Shown here piece after piece: positions 44,385 through 55,500 of a stretch of 64,000 nt of DNA (positions within the stretch are counted from its first letter, which is position 1; each line of letters opens with the position of its first letter). This stretch comes from Owenia fusiformis (Eukaryota; Annelida; Polychaeta; Sabellida; Oweniidae). A program made the position numbers and the translations under genes. Where the stretch lies: positions 28,463,986 to 28,527,985 of the forward strand of contig CAIIXF020000004.1 in NCBI GenBank assembly GCA_903813345.2, given 5' to 3'. The notes beneath the pieces were generated by a model. That model ran no database searches and was not told the origin of the DNA. It saw only the letters and a list, made by a program, of their open reading frames with translations.

Positions 44385-45382
44385 AAGTTGTGTTACCATA
44401 GCAACCATTTTACCAAACATGATCAAACTTGCTGTATCAACTATATACACATACATACTCCCTGAAAGTATGAATGTGATAGCAGGTACATAACAGAAGT
44501 TACTTAGGATTGTTACCTGAAAGTGCTACGCCCACTTTTGAGTATTGTGAATGGGAGTGACAAAATATGACTACGGACTAGAGTCATAGATTTCATTTAC
44601 CTTATCATTTTTATTATGTTGTCCTATTGATAACTCCTTAAATATGTTTTTAAAGTCAACTTTGTGTCAGTTGGTCCAATCTGAAGAGATAAGCAGCCAT
44701 TTACCTTTTAAAGATCTGATGGATTTATTTGAAATATTTACAGTTTTTCGCACTTAAGTTTTGTTGCCATGGCAACCACTTGACCAATCATGATAAGATT
44801 TGTCATGGCAACTAGTTATACATAGATACATGATCCCTAGAAATATAAATGTGATTGGAGGGATATGACAGAAATTATTAATGCTTATTCTAGTACCCCC
44901 TCATAAAAGTAGCCAGGGGGGTATAAATGGCAATAATTCGAAGAGGCTGAAAAACTAGACCCTATTATTTTCAAAATCAATGAAAATGATATACTACATA
45001 TAATTAACATAATTCGAAAAATGCAATACCATAAGCCAAAATTTGGTCTGAGCTCATCCAGTAGTAAATTTAGATAAATTTTCAATATGTACAAAACTAT
45101 ACAGCTGATATTCCTCTTGAAACATGGTGGATTTTAAAAATATAATGCGTATTTCCTCTTTTTGAAGCTTTGAACTGAATTTACACTTCTTAATGCTGAA
45201 ATTGATAGTTTATCCATGCATTTTAAGAAGGTATGTCAAATAAGATAATCCAAATGTTGCCTTGATGGCTCAGAAAAATTGAAAATGTTCCTCTTTTATC
45301 TCTACAGGCCTTGTTGCCCCTTTAATATGTTTTCAAATATATATATTATTTTATTCTTAAGTATTTGGTTATTTTTTTCCAG

Positions 45383-45510
45383 CATCTTCCAATTCTTCAA
45401 GTCAAAAGAGGAGGAAACGTGACAAGAAAGTGAACAAGATGGCATCTTATTTGTGTATTCTTTCTCAGAATCTGATTTCGTATAATCAACATGATCAATG
45501 GTGCAATTAA
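45383..45510 (+). CDS. Candidate terminal exon
   Basis: A strong acceptor (ATTTTTTTCCAG) precedes 45383. The frame reads SSNSSSQKRRKRDKKVNKMA (basic, nuclear-signal-like) and stops at TAA 45508-45510. Its phase fits the donor at 41991 of the nuclease-like pseudogene, and also a possible donor at 36880 in the last exon of the 34.9-36.9 kb gene. In the second case the 8.2-kb element would have landed in that gene's last intron. I cannot decide between them. Confidence 0.4.
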
Positions 45511-45756
45511 TATTTCATGGACTGAAATGTTTTTAAATCAAATGATGTAATGGATCTACAATATTGTAATTCTTCAATACATGTTAAATATTCATTGGGT
45601 ATTTTATCATGTAATGATTCCACATTGTGTACTGTGTTTTATTAATGAATTAGATTATACTCTAATAAAATAGCAATGTCATTATTGTAATTCATTTTTA
45701 AGTTAACTTTTTTACTGTTTAAAATATGGATTATACTTACAGTTTTCATTGCATTA

Positions 45757-46052
45757 CTCGGTAAATAGTACCCAACCCATGTAAAACTGCCTTTGAAAAG
45801 GCCGTTTTGGTTACTATTTTCCGAGTTAATATAAGACACTGAACTGATCCCTTCCCCTATATTAACTTGGTAAATAGTACCAAACCCATGTTAAACTGCC
45901 ATTGAAAAAGTTGTTTCGGGTTCTATTTACCGAGTTAATATAAGACACTGAACTGATCCCTTCCCCTATATTAACTCGTAAATAATACCCACCCCATGTT
46001 AAATTGCCATTGAAAATGTCGTTTTGGGTACTATTTACCGAGTTAATATAAG
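45757..46052. repeat. Three tandem 109-bp palindromic units
   Basis: Starts of GTAAATAG at 45761, 45870 and about 45978. Each unit pairs GGTAAATAGTACCCAA with TTGGGTACTATTTACC, so each can form a hairpin. A further half-unit lies near 46165. They may be tandem MITE copies. Confidence 0.85.
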
Positions 46053-46353
46053 GCACAGCAGTGAATAATTTACTAAAATATCCACATCTAAACCAATAAC
46101 CCTTGATAACATCAGCAAAATAGTTTTATAAAAAAGGACTCCTTAGAATGATTGCAAACTTAAAAAAAACTTTTGGGTACTATTTACTGAGAATGCCCTT
46201 TACTTTTTCCCGCAGTTCTCCATAATCCAATCAGATAGCAATAACCGGACCTTCGTTACGTCACTTCTGGTTTGTAAAATGTGAAAAAAAATTCAAAATT
46301 ACAAAAATTTAAGCAGGGTTTTGTGACTTTTCTAGCAATATAGCCATCTAGAA

Positions 46354-46548
46354 ATGGGTGATGAATTATTGCAGGAATATTTTGCAGACAGTGATTCGGA
46401 AGATGAGTTCTTAGGATTCAATAGAGACGATGTTGACAAATTCTTGAGCTCTGAAAGTGAACTTGATTCTGACGATGATTTGGATTTGTCAGAATTACCA
46501 ACAGACAATGATGGCAACAACAATGACATTCCTAGTGCAGTAAAGTAA
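46354..46548 (+). CDS. Short acidic ORF
   Basis: 64 codons, beginning MGDELLQEYFADSDSEDEFL and rich in Asp, Glu and Ser. Such acidic N-termini occur in piggyBac-derived proteins, but no DDE domain follows. A TA-rich duplicated segment begins directly after the stop. It may be a first exon or a remnant; function unknown. Confidence 0.3.
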   Translation: MGDELLQEYFADSDSEDEFLGFNRDDVDKFLSSESELDSDDDLDLSELPTDNDGNNNDIPSAVK

Positions 46549-46665
46549 ATTTTGCCTGTTAACGGATGATACCTTAACTAACAGTCCATCCGTCAATTAA
46601 CGCATTTTGCCTATTAATGGATGATACCCTAACTAACAGTCCATCCGTCAATTAACGCATGGCGA
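46549..46665. repeat. Two-copy tandem repeat of about 60 bp
   Basis: Each copy reads ATTTTGCCT, GGATGATACC, AACTAACAGTCCATCCGTC, AATTAACGC. The GACGGATGGAC-type dyads recur just downstream (CCGTCAATTGACGG near 46698). Confidence 0.85.
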
Positions 46666-46764
46666 TAACTGCGCATGTCTACTAGTTTAACGGGCGGTCC
46701 GTCAATTGACGGTTGATAGTTCAATTAGCGGGAAATTCAAATTACTCTATTATCACCCATCACA

Positions 46765-47553
46765 ATGAGCAGAAAAGGTCCCAGCGTGTAAGTTTTTTTT
46801 AGATTACCGTGAATTCTTAGCGATGTGTCATGTCTACTAATGTCTATATTTATTGCTGCCGATTGTTGTTACGGAATTTTGAGAATTTCTAGGGACAAAA
46901 TGGGCTATCGGGCTCGAATTTCACCCCTCCCCCGACATCCCCACTCCACATTTTGACTACCTTATCCAAAGTCATTGTAGAGTTTGTTTGATATTAAATA
47001 TTGAGTGTTCTGATTCAGGAACAGTAAATGGAGGCACCATACTGGCCCGAGGTCGGTCCAGTATGAACCAGATAAAAAGAAAAAGCCCTCTAAGAAATAT
47101 GAGAGGAGGGGGCTGTTCAAGTCGGCAAGTGAACTGTGTCAGATCACAAATGGGAATATCTTCATAAAATACGTAGATGATGACGGGCAGTCATTCCTAT
47201 TCAATAACTAATGAAATGTATAGTAGCTACAAGAACGGTAACCTTGGATATGACTCCACCGTTCCAGAAAGAAAGTATGACAGGTACGTATCGGATGTCT
47301 GTTGCAACACCCATGACAAGTAAAACATGATAATCCTGATAAATTGAAAAGTAACGTCTGTTTCATATGTTTCATTTACAAGTTTGTTGTTAATTGTATT
47401 TTACAATTTCAGCAATGGTGAGGTGGTCATGCAGAATATGCCCATAGCGGTGGTCCCACCCTCTTCAGATGAGACAGATAGCTTAGAGGCGACCATGGCC
47501 TTGGCTGGGTTGAATGTGGACCTCAACGGTGATAGACAAAGAAATATTTTAAG
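46765..47553 (+). CDS. Short spliced gene with MADS-like domain (tentative)
   Basis: Exon 1 46765-46787 (MSRKGPS) joins exon 2 at 47019 in matching phase. Exon 2 gives SKWRHHTGPRSVQYEPDKKK, KKYERRGLFKSASELCQITN, GNIFIKYVDDDGQSFLF and stops at 47209-47211. The basic stretch with RRGLFKSASELC and the following strand pair resembles the DNA-binding half of MADS-box proteins (tentative family call). After a one-base shift the frame continues (ITNEMYSSYKNG) to a donor at 47284 and a third exon 47413-47553 with VVPPSSDETDSLEATMALAG. So either the gene is frameshifted, or two isoform ends exist. Confidence 0.45.
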
Positions 47554-48129
47554 GTTAAATTTCATGAATTTGTAAGCAATACATTGTACATGAATCAAAT
47601 GTATATCAATTGCAAAGAAATTGAATTAATGTAATTAATGAATGAATTAATCAACCCTTAAATGTTTTTTTGTTTTTTTACACCTTCTAAAGGTTTTTGG
47701 GCCCCAAGATATATTTTGCAATTACTTTGCAACCAGAAACGCTTTTTTCATTCTGACCAGTTCTACATAGGTTAATCTATTACCTTTCAGAATATGTATG
47801 CATTATTTATTCATGAATCCATGGAAATATGTGTAAACCTAATCATAAGGGGTCAGGTGTTTTAGCATTTTGTAACATTTCGTAGCATTTATATATAACA
47901 CTGTATTAATTGAATATGTTTCAGTGATAGTGATGTTCTTTGGCCTCAGGTAGCACAAAAAGTCATGATGCAATTTTTTATCTGCTTTGTTTTATCTGAA
48001 AGGAATTGAATTAATTGAGGATTAGATGGAATTTCATGTTGATAGAATGATTATTTCTGATATAATTATTGCAAAGAATGAGCTCTGGGGTCCAAACGGA
48101 CCCCAAAAACCATTTAAGGGTTAATGTGA
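47554..48129. other. No gene seen
   Basis: AT-rich, with the short tandem AATTAATGAATG near 47624-47650. Confidence 0.5.
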
Positions 48130-48575
48130 TCAATGACAGGGATGATTACAAGCAAATATTTCTTAATTTCTTCCAACCAGTTGAAAACAGACACAATTAT
48201 AATACAAGAAACAAGAAAACTTTTGACAAACCTAAAATCTGTACAAACTATTGGAAATCAATGTTATCATATTCTATACCTGATATTTAGAACCAACTAC
48301 CCCCACATTTTAAATCCATCAGAAGCATCATCCTAATGAAAAAACAGATTAAAAAATATTTGCTACATCTGTAACTTTTTTAGGGGCAATTTGATGGCAC
48401 AATTTGTATTTTTTTATTGAGGGCATGTAATGGCAGATCCCCGCCATTTCAACATACTTTGCATTTAATTTACTCCATCTTGGGAATATACACAAACACT
48501 TGTGTCACCCACTCATTGTATACTATATTGTATGTAATTTTATGAAATAAACAAATTGAATTGAATTGAAAAAAA
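48130..48575 (+). mobile_element. 3' end of a LINE, heavily 5'-truncated
   Basis: The frame RHNYNTRNKKTFDKPKICTN, YWKSMLSYSIPDI, then TAG in place of the usual Trp, continues NQLPPHFKSIRSI and LMKKQIKKYLLHL. This is the typical C-terminus of CR1/L2-like ORF2 proteins. It ends with a tail of GAATTGAATTG and A residues near 48560-48575. No matching target-site duplication was found. It belongs to a different lineage from the LINE at 11.4 kb. Confidence 0.8.
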
Positions 48576-49080
48576 TTACTTTACCATTTCAAGCAGAAAT
48601 ATGTTTCCTACAATTGTTCCAAATTTCAGTCACTTTGCATGAAAAAAAGAAGTTATTGCATTTTTAAACTCGCCTAGTACTTCTTTCCTAAAAACACAAA
48701 AATAAGTCAGTTGCACGGGATAACATGGCGCTCGAAAACTCAGCAGGCTAAAGGTTAAAGTAGAGGGCAATTTTTGAAAATAGTCAAAAATGATGTGATG
48801 TGATTATACAAATATCCAGCAAGTTGTGTAGGTTTACACCATGGAACTATTCATTCCTTGGGCTGGGTTCGAATCCCAAACAACTTGATATTGAGTATTC
48901 ACATTTCATCTTTAATTTGGCTTCATATAAGCATATCAACAGTTTCATATGCATAGTTTTATTAAAGAACTGTTAAATTGTTAGGTAGTTATTTTACAAC
49001 AGAGCAAAATTGCCATTCTTTTGGGGTCTAAATACATAACAATATCAACGGGTCCACAATCTCATTTGATGTCAGGTTAG
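48576..49080. other. No gene seen
   Basis: AT-rich, unassigned. Confidence 0.5.
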
Positions 49081-49350
49081 GTTCTTTATAACAATTAATA
49101 TGATTGATTATAAGAAAAGTGATGTTCTGTATAACACTAAATATGATTGATTATAAGAAAAATTATGTTCTGTATAACACTTAATGTGATTGATTACAAG
49201 AAAAGTTATGTTCTGTATAACACTTAATGTGATTGATTATAAGAAAAGTAATGTTCTGTGTAACACTTGATGTGATTGATTAAAAGAAAAGTTATGTTCT
49301 GTATTACACGTAATGTGATTGATTATAAGAAAAGTGATGTTCTGTATAAA
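49081..49350. repeat. 43-bp minisatellite, about six copies
   Basis: Unit GTTCTGTATAACACTTAATG followed by TGATTGATTATAAGAAAAGT; unit starts at 49081, 49124, 49167 and so on. Confidence 0.95.
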
Positions 49351-49527
49351 ACAGATTTCCAATTACATCTGGAATCCGCCACTGGATTGGAAAATGATGT
49401 ATTTTAGAAATTTGACAATACCAGACCAATGTTAGTCAGTTTTTTTATTTTATTTATATTAGGCTGGACTTGATAAGTCAGTGGGGTATGTTAATCATTT
49501 CCCTTTACTATTAGTGACTTGACAACT

Positions 49528-49790
49528 CTAGTCCTGCTGCCAGGACTGGACTACTCTAGTCCCGCTGCCAGGACTGGACTACTCTAGTCCCGCTGCCAGG
49601 ACTGGACTACTCTAGTCCCGCTGCCAGGACTTGACTACTCTAGTCCCGCTGCCAGGACTGGACTACTCTAGTCCTGCTGCCAGGACTGGACTACTCTAGT
49701 CCTGCTGCCAGGACTGGACTACTCTAGTCCTGCTGCCAGGACTGGACTACTCTAGTCCTGCTGCCAGGACTGGACTACTTTAGATCAGTA
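49528..49790. repeat. 28-bp hairpin minisatellite, about nine to ten copies
   Basis: Unit CTAGTCCTGCTGCCAGGACT plus GGACTACT. AGTCCTG and CAGGACT are perfect complements around a CTGC loop, so every unit can fold. Units are almost identical (T/C change at one position) and more GC-rich than the surroundings. Confidence 0.95.
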
Positions 49791-49951
49791 GTAGATTTAA
49801 TTTTGCTGGCAAGACTGACAAATCTAGCTTTTAACCAAGATTTGACTTTTCTTTGAAGTATAAATAGGATAATTAAATAGGTTATGGTTTTTTATTCTCT
49901 ATCAATATAGAGAATAATAATATAAAGTAACATCATGTTTGTTTTAATATT

Positions 49952-50240
49952 TTTATTTCAGGAAATACTATGTTACAGGGTGTTTCAATTCTATTTCAAT
50001 AAAGTTATATATTTTATTTCAGGAAATACTGTGTTACAGGGTGTTTCAAATCTATTTCTATATCTGTACAATCACACATGTATTAAACATGTAATGCATT
50101 TTTCTTCAAATTCAATTACAAAAATAGGTCTTGTTCTTATGAAGTGTATATTTACATGAAATGTGTGGTAGTATCACCATGGTTGTTTTAATAAAGTTAC
50201 ATTATTTATTTCAGGAAATACTATGTTACAGGGTGTTTTG
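49952..50240. repeat. Three copies of an acceptor-like segment
   Basis: TTTATTTCAGGAAATACTAT, GTTACAGGGTGTTT occurs near 49958, 50018 and 50205. Each copy looks like a splice acceptor followed by an exon, but the downstream sequence is not open in a shared frame. Confidence 0.8.
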
Positions 50241-51167
50241 ATTCTATTAAAATATGTACTGTATTTGTCTTTAATTTGATAATTGATAATAAGCAAAATG
50301 CTATAATCTCCATAATAATTGCACGTTTTAACTTGTATATTTTACTCTACTTCCAGGTGATGGTGTTTTGCTATGCTTTCTTCTTCAACCTCACCAAGCT
50401 TTAACTACTCATCATCTACACCTTAGACCTTTACCAACTACCACTATAAACTAACTGTCTGCCTGCCTGGTGTGCTTATCCTGTTTTAGTACCTACACCC
50501 TCACCCTCACCCTGCATGCTAACAAAGCAACAAGATTATAGATTGTAGAACTAGATAGATAGTCTGACTGTTTACTTCTTTTACACTTTCTGCACCTTTA
50601 TTGATATTGTACAGTCTGTATTGTAGCTTGCTATTCATGTAAAATTGAAATATTCATGGCATATTACTTCATTGTTATTTGACTGTATCACTGAACTATC
50701 ACAAAAATATATACATTTATACATAATTTGATGGAATTTAATGTACAATAAAACCTGTGAACAGAGAGAGAGGTGATGTTCCATAGGGCAGGTTTCACTG
50801 TATAAATACCATCAACTAAGAAGATCAACTACCATGACTCAATGATTTGAGCATATTAAGTGGAAATGTACTAGACATGTATTATAACATTTTTAAAATC
50901 TAATAGTAATTTTTCAAATAAATGTTTACCCCTTATGTATTCACTGTTCCACCACTGTTTACTTTGATGTAACGTGTAAGTAACAAAATGGATGAACTTC
51001 CTGGTTACGAGTTTTTTATTTTCTTGATTTAAACCTACTTATAAGTCAAGTTGCGGATTATCATTTGGCTGTTGGCACGTCAAAGTAACCAATTGTGGAA
51101 CAGTGGTATTTATGAACATGTATTGGAACATTTTAAGACAAACTATATTACACTACCATAACACATA
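50241..51167 (+). other. Possible 3' terminal exon and downstream sequence
   Basis: A good acceptor (TCTACTTCCAG near 50356) is followed by VMVFCYAFFFNLTKL and a stop, a hydrophobic C-terminus. AATAAA follows near 50748. No upstream exon was tied to it, so this is weak. Confidence 0.2.
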
Positions 51168-52530
51168 CTAGTACATTGAAACCTGTAAAGTGGAACACCT
51201 CTGTAAGTGAAACACCTCTGTCAGTGAAACACTTTTCAGAGTCACAAGACAAACTGACTTAATGTTAAATGAACCTCTATAAGTGGAACACCTCCCAAGT
51301 GAAACACATATACAGTGAAACCTGTAAAGTGGAACACCTCTGTTAGTGGAACACTTCAGAGTCACAAGACAAACTGACTTAATGTTAAATGAACCTCTGT
51401 GAGTGGAACACCTCCCAAGTGAAACACATGTACATTGAAACCTGTAAAGTGGAACACCTCTGTTAGTGGAACACCTCTGTTAGTGGAACACTTCAGAGTC
51501 ACAAGACAAACTGACTTAATGTTAAATGAACCTCTGTGAGTGGAACACCTCCCAAGTGAAACACATGTACAGTGAAACCTGTAAAGTTGAACACCTCTAG
51601 AAGTGGAACACCTCTGTTAGTGGAACACTTCAGAGTCACAAGACAAACTGACTTAATGTTAAGTGAACCTCTATAAGTGTAACACCTCCCAAGTGGAACA
51701 TTTTTAAGGGTACCAAAGGTGTTAAGTTTAACTTCAAGTATTTCTATTAAATTGTGAACATATAGAATGAATGAATGAAAAACATATTCAGTTCTCTGAT
51801 GACACTGATAAAAATTAATTTCATTCCAACCATCTTTCAAATTTTTTGATCAGATGTACCATGTATGATTTGCACAGTAATTTCATTCAGAACAAATGTT
51901 ACAACTGTAAAGACAGGTGAAGCGCTTGAATATAACAGGTCTGTACAAGTGTTTCAGGCGTTTAATGCCAATAAAACATGTACTTTGAAACCTGTAAAGT
52001 GGAACACCTCCAGTAGTGGAACACTTCTGTTGGTAGAACACTTTTCAGAGTCACAAGAAAAATTGACTTAATGTTAAATGAACCTCTCTCTATAAGTGGA
52101 ACACCTCCCAAGTGAAACACATATACAGTGAAACCTGTAAAGTGGAACACCTCTAGAAGTGGAACACCTCTGTTAGTGGAACACTTCAGAGTCACAAGAC
52201 AAACTGACTTAATGTTAAATGAACCTCTATAAGTAGAACACCTCCCAATTGAAACACATATACAGTGAAACCTGTAAAGTGGAACACCTCTGTTAGTGGA
52301 ACACTTCAGAGTCACAAGACAAACTGACTTAATGTTAAATGAACCTCTATAAGTATAAGTGGAACACCTGTAAAGTGAAACCTGTAAAGTGGAACACCTC
52401 TTTTTTGATTAGATGTACCATATGTGATTTGCACAGTAATTTCATTTGAACAAATGTTACAACTGTAAAGACAGGTGAAGGGCTTGAATAAAACAGGTCT
52501 ATATAAGTGTTTCATGTATTTTATGCCGAT
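51168..52530. repeat. Satellite of GTGGAACACCTC sub-repeats in a higher-order duplication
   Basis: Units of about 120-139 bp (GAAACCTGTAAAGTGGAACACC, then CAGAGTCACAAGACAAACTG, ACTTAATGTTAAATGAACC) fill 51168-51710 and 51960-52400. Length varies with the number of 17-bp sub-repeats. Each block is followed by the same 130-bp sequence (TTGATCAGATGTACC near 51848, TTGATTAGATGTACC near 52406), offset about 557 bp. So block plus flank were duplicated together. Cys-rich open frames on the minus strand are translations of the repeat. Confidence 0.92.
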
Positions 52531-55500
52531 TCTTATATTAGTGAAAAGGGATCCAGGTGATTTATAAAAAGACTTTTCTAAAACCACAATTGTAATAACA
52601 CTACAATTTGAAGTAGGATTAAACCCCTAGCTTAGGCGCTTTTTTAGAAATACCATAGTGTTATGCCAGTAGGCAGTAACTGTATATAAACACAATTCAC
52701 AAATCAAAAGTACATTCGGCAACAACTTCACAAATATTCTTCTGCATATCTTTCAGAAGCTTCCTTTGCCTCCTTTGGTAGATGTCCGGAAGGGGTTAAA
52801 TCAAAATAATGGAATACTTTAGATGAATTAAAAGTTTCAAGCCATGGTTGATAAGACCTCCCCACTCTCCTGCTACATAACCTCCAGGGTGTGGACTTTG
52901 CTCCCCTCATCCAGTGAATTGTCACAGAATCCTTTTCTGAAAGTGAAACATAAACCATGCCAATACTCACTGTTGAAATTAAAAGTATTCTTTACTGTAA
53001 TTTTGTTAAATATGTGTTGTTAGTGTCTATTGCAATGTTAGATACCAGAGGAAAGAACCAGGTAGATTTGTTTGATCATGCATATTAATTAGTAATATAT
53101 GATGCATAATGATATGTTGTTTTGTAAGACATTTGACATGATAGGAGTCAAACTTAAGTTTAAACAAGGTACAAAACAAATGCTCTGGTGATTTATTCCA
53201 AATTTTTTCCAATATATGTTAAATAGCGAAAATTGTATAGAGTAAAACATCGCTAGAAATGGTTTATTTTTCAATACAAACCTAAACTAACCTTTACTTA
53301 TAACTTGTCCAACTTGAGGCCATTCCCCTTGATACATGGGAATGTCCAGCAGAGCATAGGAACCTGTTTCTTTGGTTGCACGTTGTTTTCCTAATCGAAC
53401 CTGAATAAGTTAATTTTTTATATCATATGCCTAGTATCATACTATCATTTTAAGAATAAATAATCATACAATTACTTTAAGTTTAAAGAATTTTCAAATC
53501 CAAGCCCAAAATTGTTTCTGCAATAAAGATAATCAAATGTTCAAATCAAATGTAAAGCAATTGTAAGTTTTTAAGAATAAATTAACTACTAGTATTGAAT
53601 GAAAAATAAGCCTTGAACAATAGGGATACTGGGAGCTTAAATGTTTATGTACCTTTGAAAGGTTTTTAAAAATCAAACTTAATAATTGGAAAAGCTCTTA
53701 AGTAATAAGAGAAACAAGTAAGTTAATATTTATCAGTTTATTACACTTCTGCACTTACAGGGGGGATTTTATCAGGAGCATTAGGAGGGTTGGGTATTGC
53801 TGTCTCAGCCTCATCTGGGTGCAGATTACTCGAGGCGTCTAATAACTTCTGCATCGGCCATTGGTAAATTTGTTCAAAATCGTCTTCTGTAAAGTGTACA
53901 TGTGGTACATTTAATAAATAATTTTAAAATGCAAACATGGGTGATGATTATAGATTCTGAATATAATCAGATTAAATTACCAATGAGAGGTTTGGGACAT
54001 TAAACTGAGACATAAACTTCTACTTTATGTTCATTTATTGTTGATTCTACAGAAGGATTGACATTTGAAATAAGTGGAGTTCATTTATCTTCCTGTTTCC
54101 TTGTTGAGGGTAAATTCTCCCACCAAACCTTGTCCTCTTCCTTGTGCATGAAGTGTTGTATCTGTAACATTTAAAGAACATTTCCATATCAATAATTTTT
54201 TCTTGTAATTACAGTACATTTATGCATAAAGCATAAGTATAGTAGCTTGAGACAAATTTTAGTAGAAATATACCCTAGCTATTTGTGTGACCTTCAATAA
54301 AGAATACCTTCCGAATCCCTGCCGACACTTTGTCCAGATCCGCCTTTCCATAGTCTGGTTTGATACTAAGGGGGCTGTCTTCTGGTATTGATTTCAGTAC
54401 AATCCCAGTACCTGGTCTCTCCCAAGTCTAAAATCAAGGATTACAGTTACAGTTTTCAATTAGTAAAGGTCAACAGTACTATACCAAGTAGCAGTCAACA
54501 GTACATATTGTTAGTACCTCAGTTAAAATACTCCATTCTAATTGGTTAATTAAAAGTCAACAAGGTACTGTTACTGTTACTAGGTACTGTTGACCACTAC
54601 AAGGTTCAGTTGACTGCTACTTTAAAAAAAATAAAGACAATTTTGAAAAAAAAAAATTTTGAAGAAAACTTTTAAACAATTGAAAATCCTTTTGCATAAT
54701 TGGTGAAAATTGAAATTATTGAATATCACTTTTAAAGAATTTATACTTTTTAAAATATGATATCTTGATCCACATACCAAACATATCTTAACATGAAATT
54801 CAAATATATAAATCTTGCAACCATGGGATTTTCGGACTAACAAAACAATTGTTAACCTCTCTATTTGGTCAACTGGCAAAAGTGTGTATACTAGATTCGT
54901 ACCTCAACTCTAAACATTAACAGTACTATTGACCTTGATCTCTGGTCTCCGTCAACAGTACTTTCAAGGTTTACAGCATCGGTATACATTTTGCCAGTTG
55001 TCCTCAGGAGAGTCTACAATTGTATATTGTTCACTTTAATTGACCAATCAGAATTGGGTGTTTCAACTTAAGTACTGACAATATACATTGCTGTTAACTT
55101 ACTGTAAACAGTCTACATTTATTTTGAAGTAAGATTTTTTAAGTCAAAGCAAAGTTTGCTGTTGTTCAGGTCTGCAACATTTTATGTTTATCCAACTATA
55201 GTAACTGAAATATCCCTACCTGGTCAGTGGACCACTGCTTATAGTATAAGCGTGTGTGCCCATTTTCTTTTACAAATTTGAAGCAGTGTGGGCGAGAGTG
55301 ACCACTAATAGTCTCTAAGTGTGGTGTAATCCACGAGCTGACATCATATATGTTTTCAATCTGAAAAAATCACATTTCAATTTCAAGTTTATTCAATTAT
55401 ATCTATATCCTCAGATAGTTAAAGTTCTAAAAGTATGTGAATTATTATTTCCAATCTCATTTAGTTTTTCAGATTACTTTCATTCGTCTCTTGATCTTGC

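Larger units (their letters stand above)
36905..45063. mobile_element. 8.2-kb element with about 690-bp inverted arms
   Basis: Left arm 36905 to about 37600 and right arm about 44385-45063 are reverse complements with modest divergence. The outer ends are TACTGGATGAGCTCAG and its complement, flanked on both sides by GTA (36902-36904, 45064-45066), a possible 3-bp target duplication. Each arm contains two diverged sub-repeats of about 370 bp. Inside are a nested inverted pair (38105-38180, 40960-41035), an R1 copy, a decayed nuclease-like gene (41.2-42.0 kb) and the inserted mariner C. This looks like a large foldback or DNA transposon whose class I cannot assign. Confidence 0.75.

Noticed and set aside
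46332-46529. Ser-rich minus-strand open frame
   Set aside because: Mirror of the acidic plus-strand frame at 46354-46548; Asp/Glu/Ser codon patterns produce it.
49528-49790. Regular 28-bp repeats that resemble a CRISPR array
   Set aside because: There are no unique spacers between units; the whole period is repeated, and the context is animal DNA. It is a minisatellite.
51168-52315. Cys-rich open frames with repeated GVPL and CSTNRG blocks on the minus strand
   Set aside because: They are the translation of the satellite unit and change frame between blocks.
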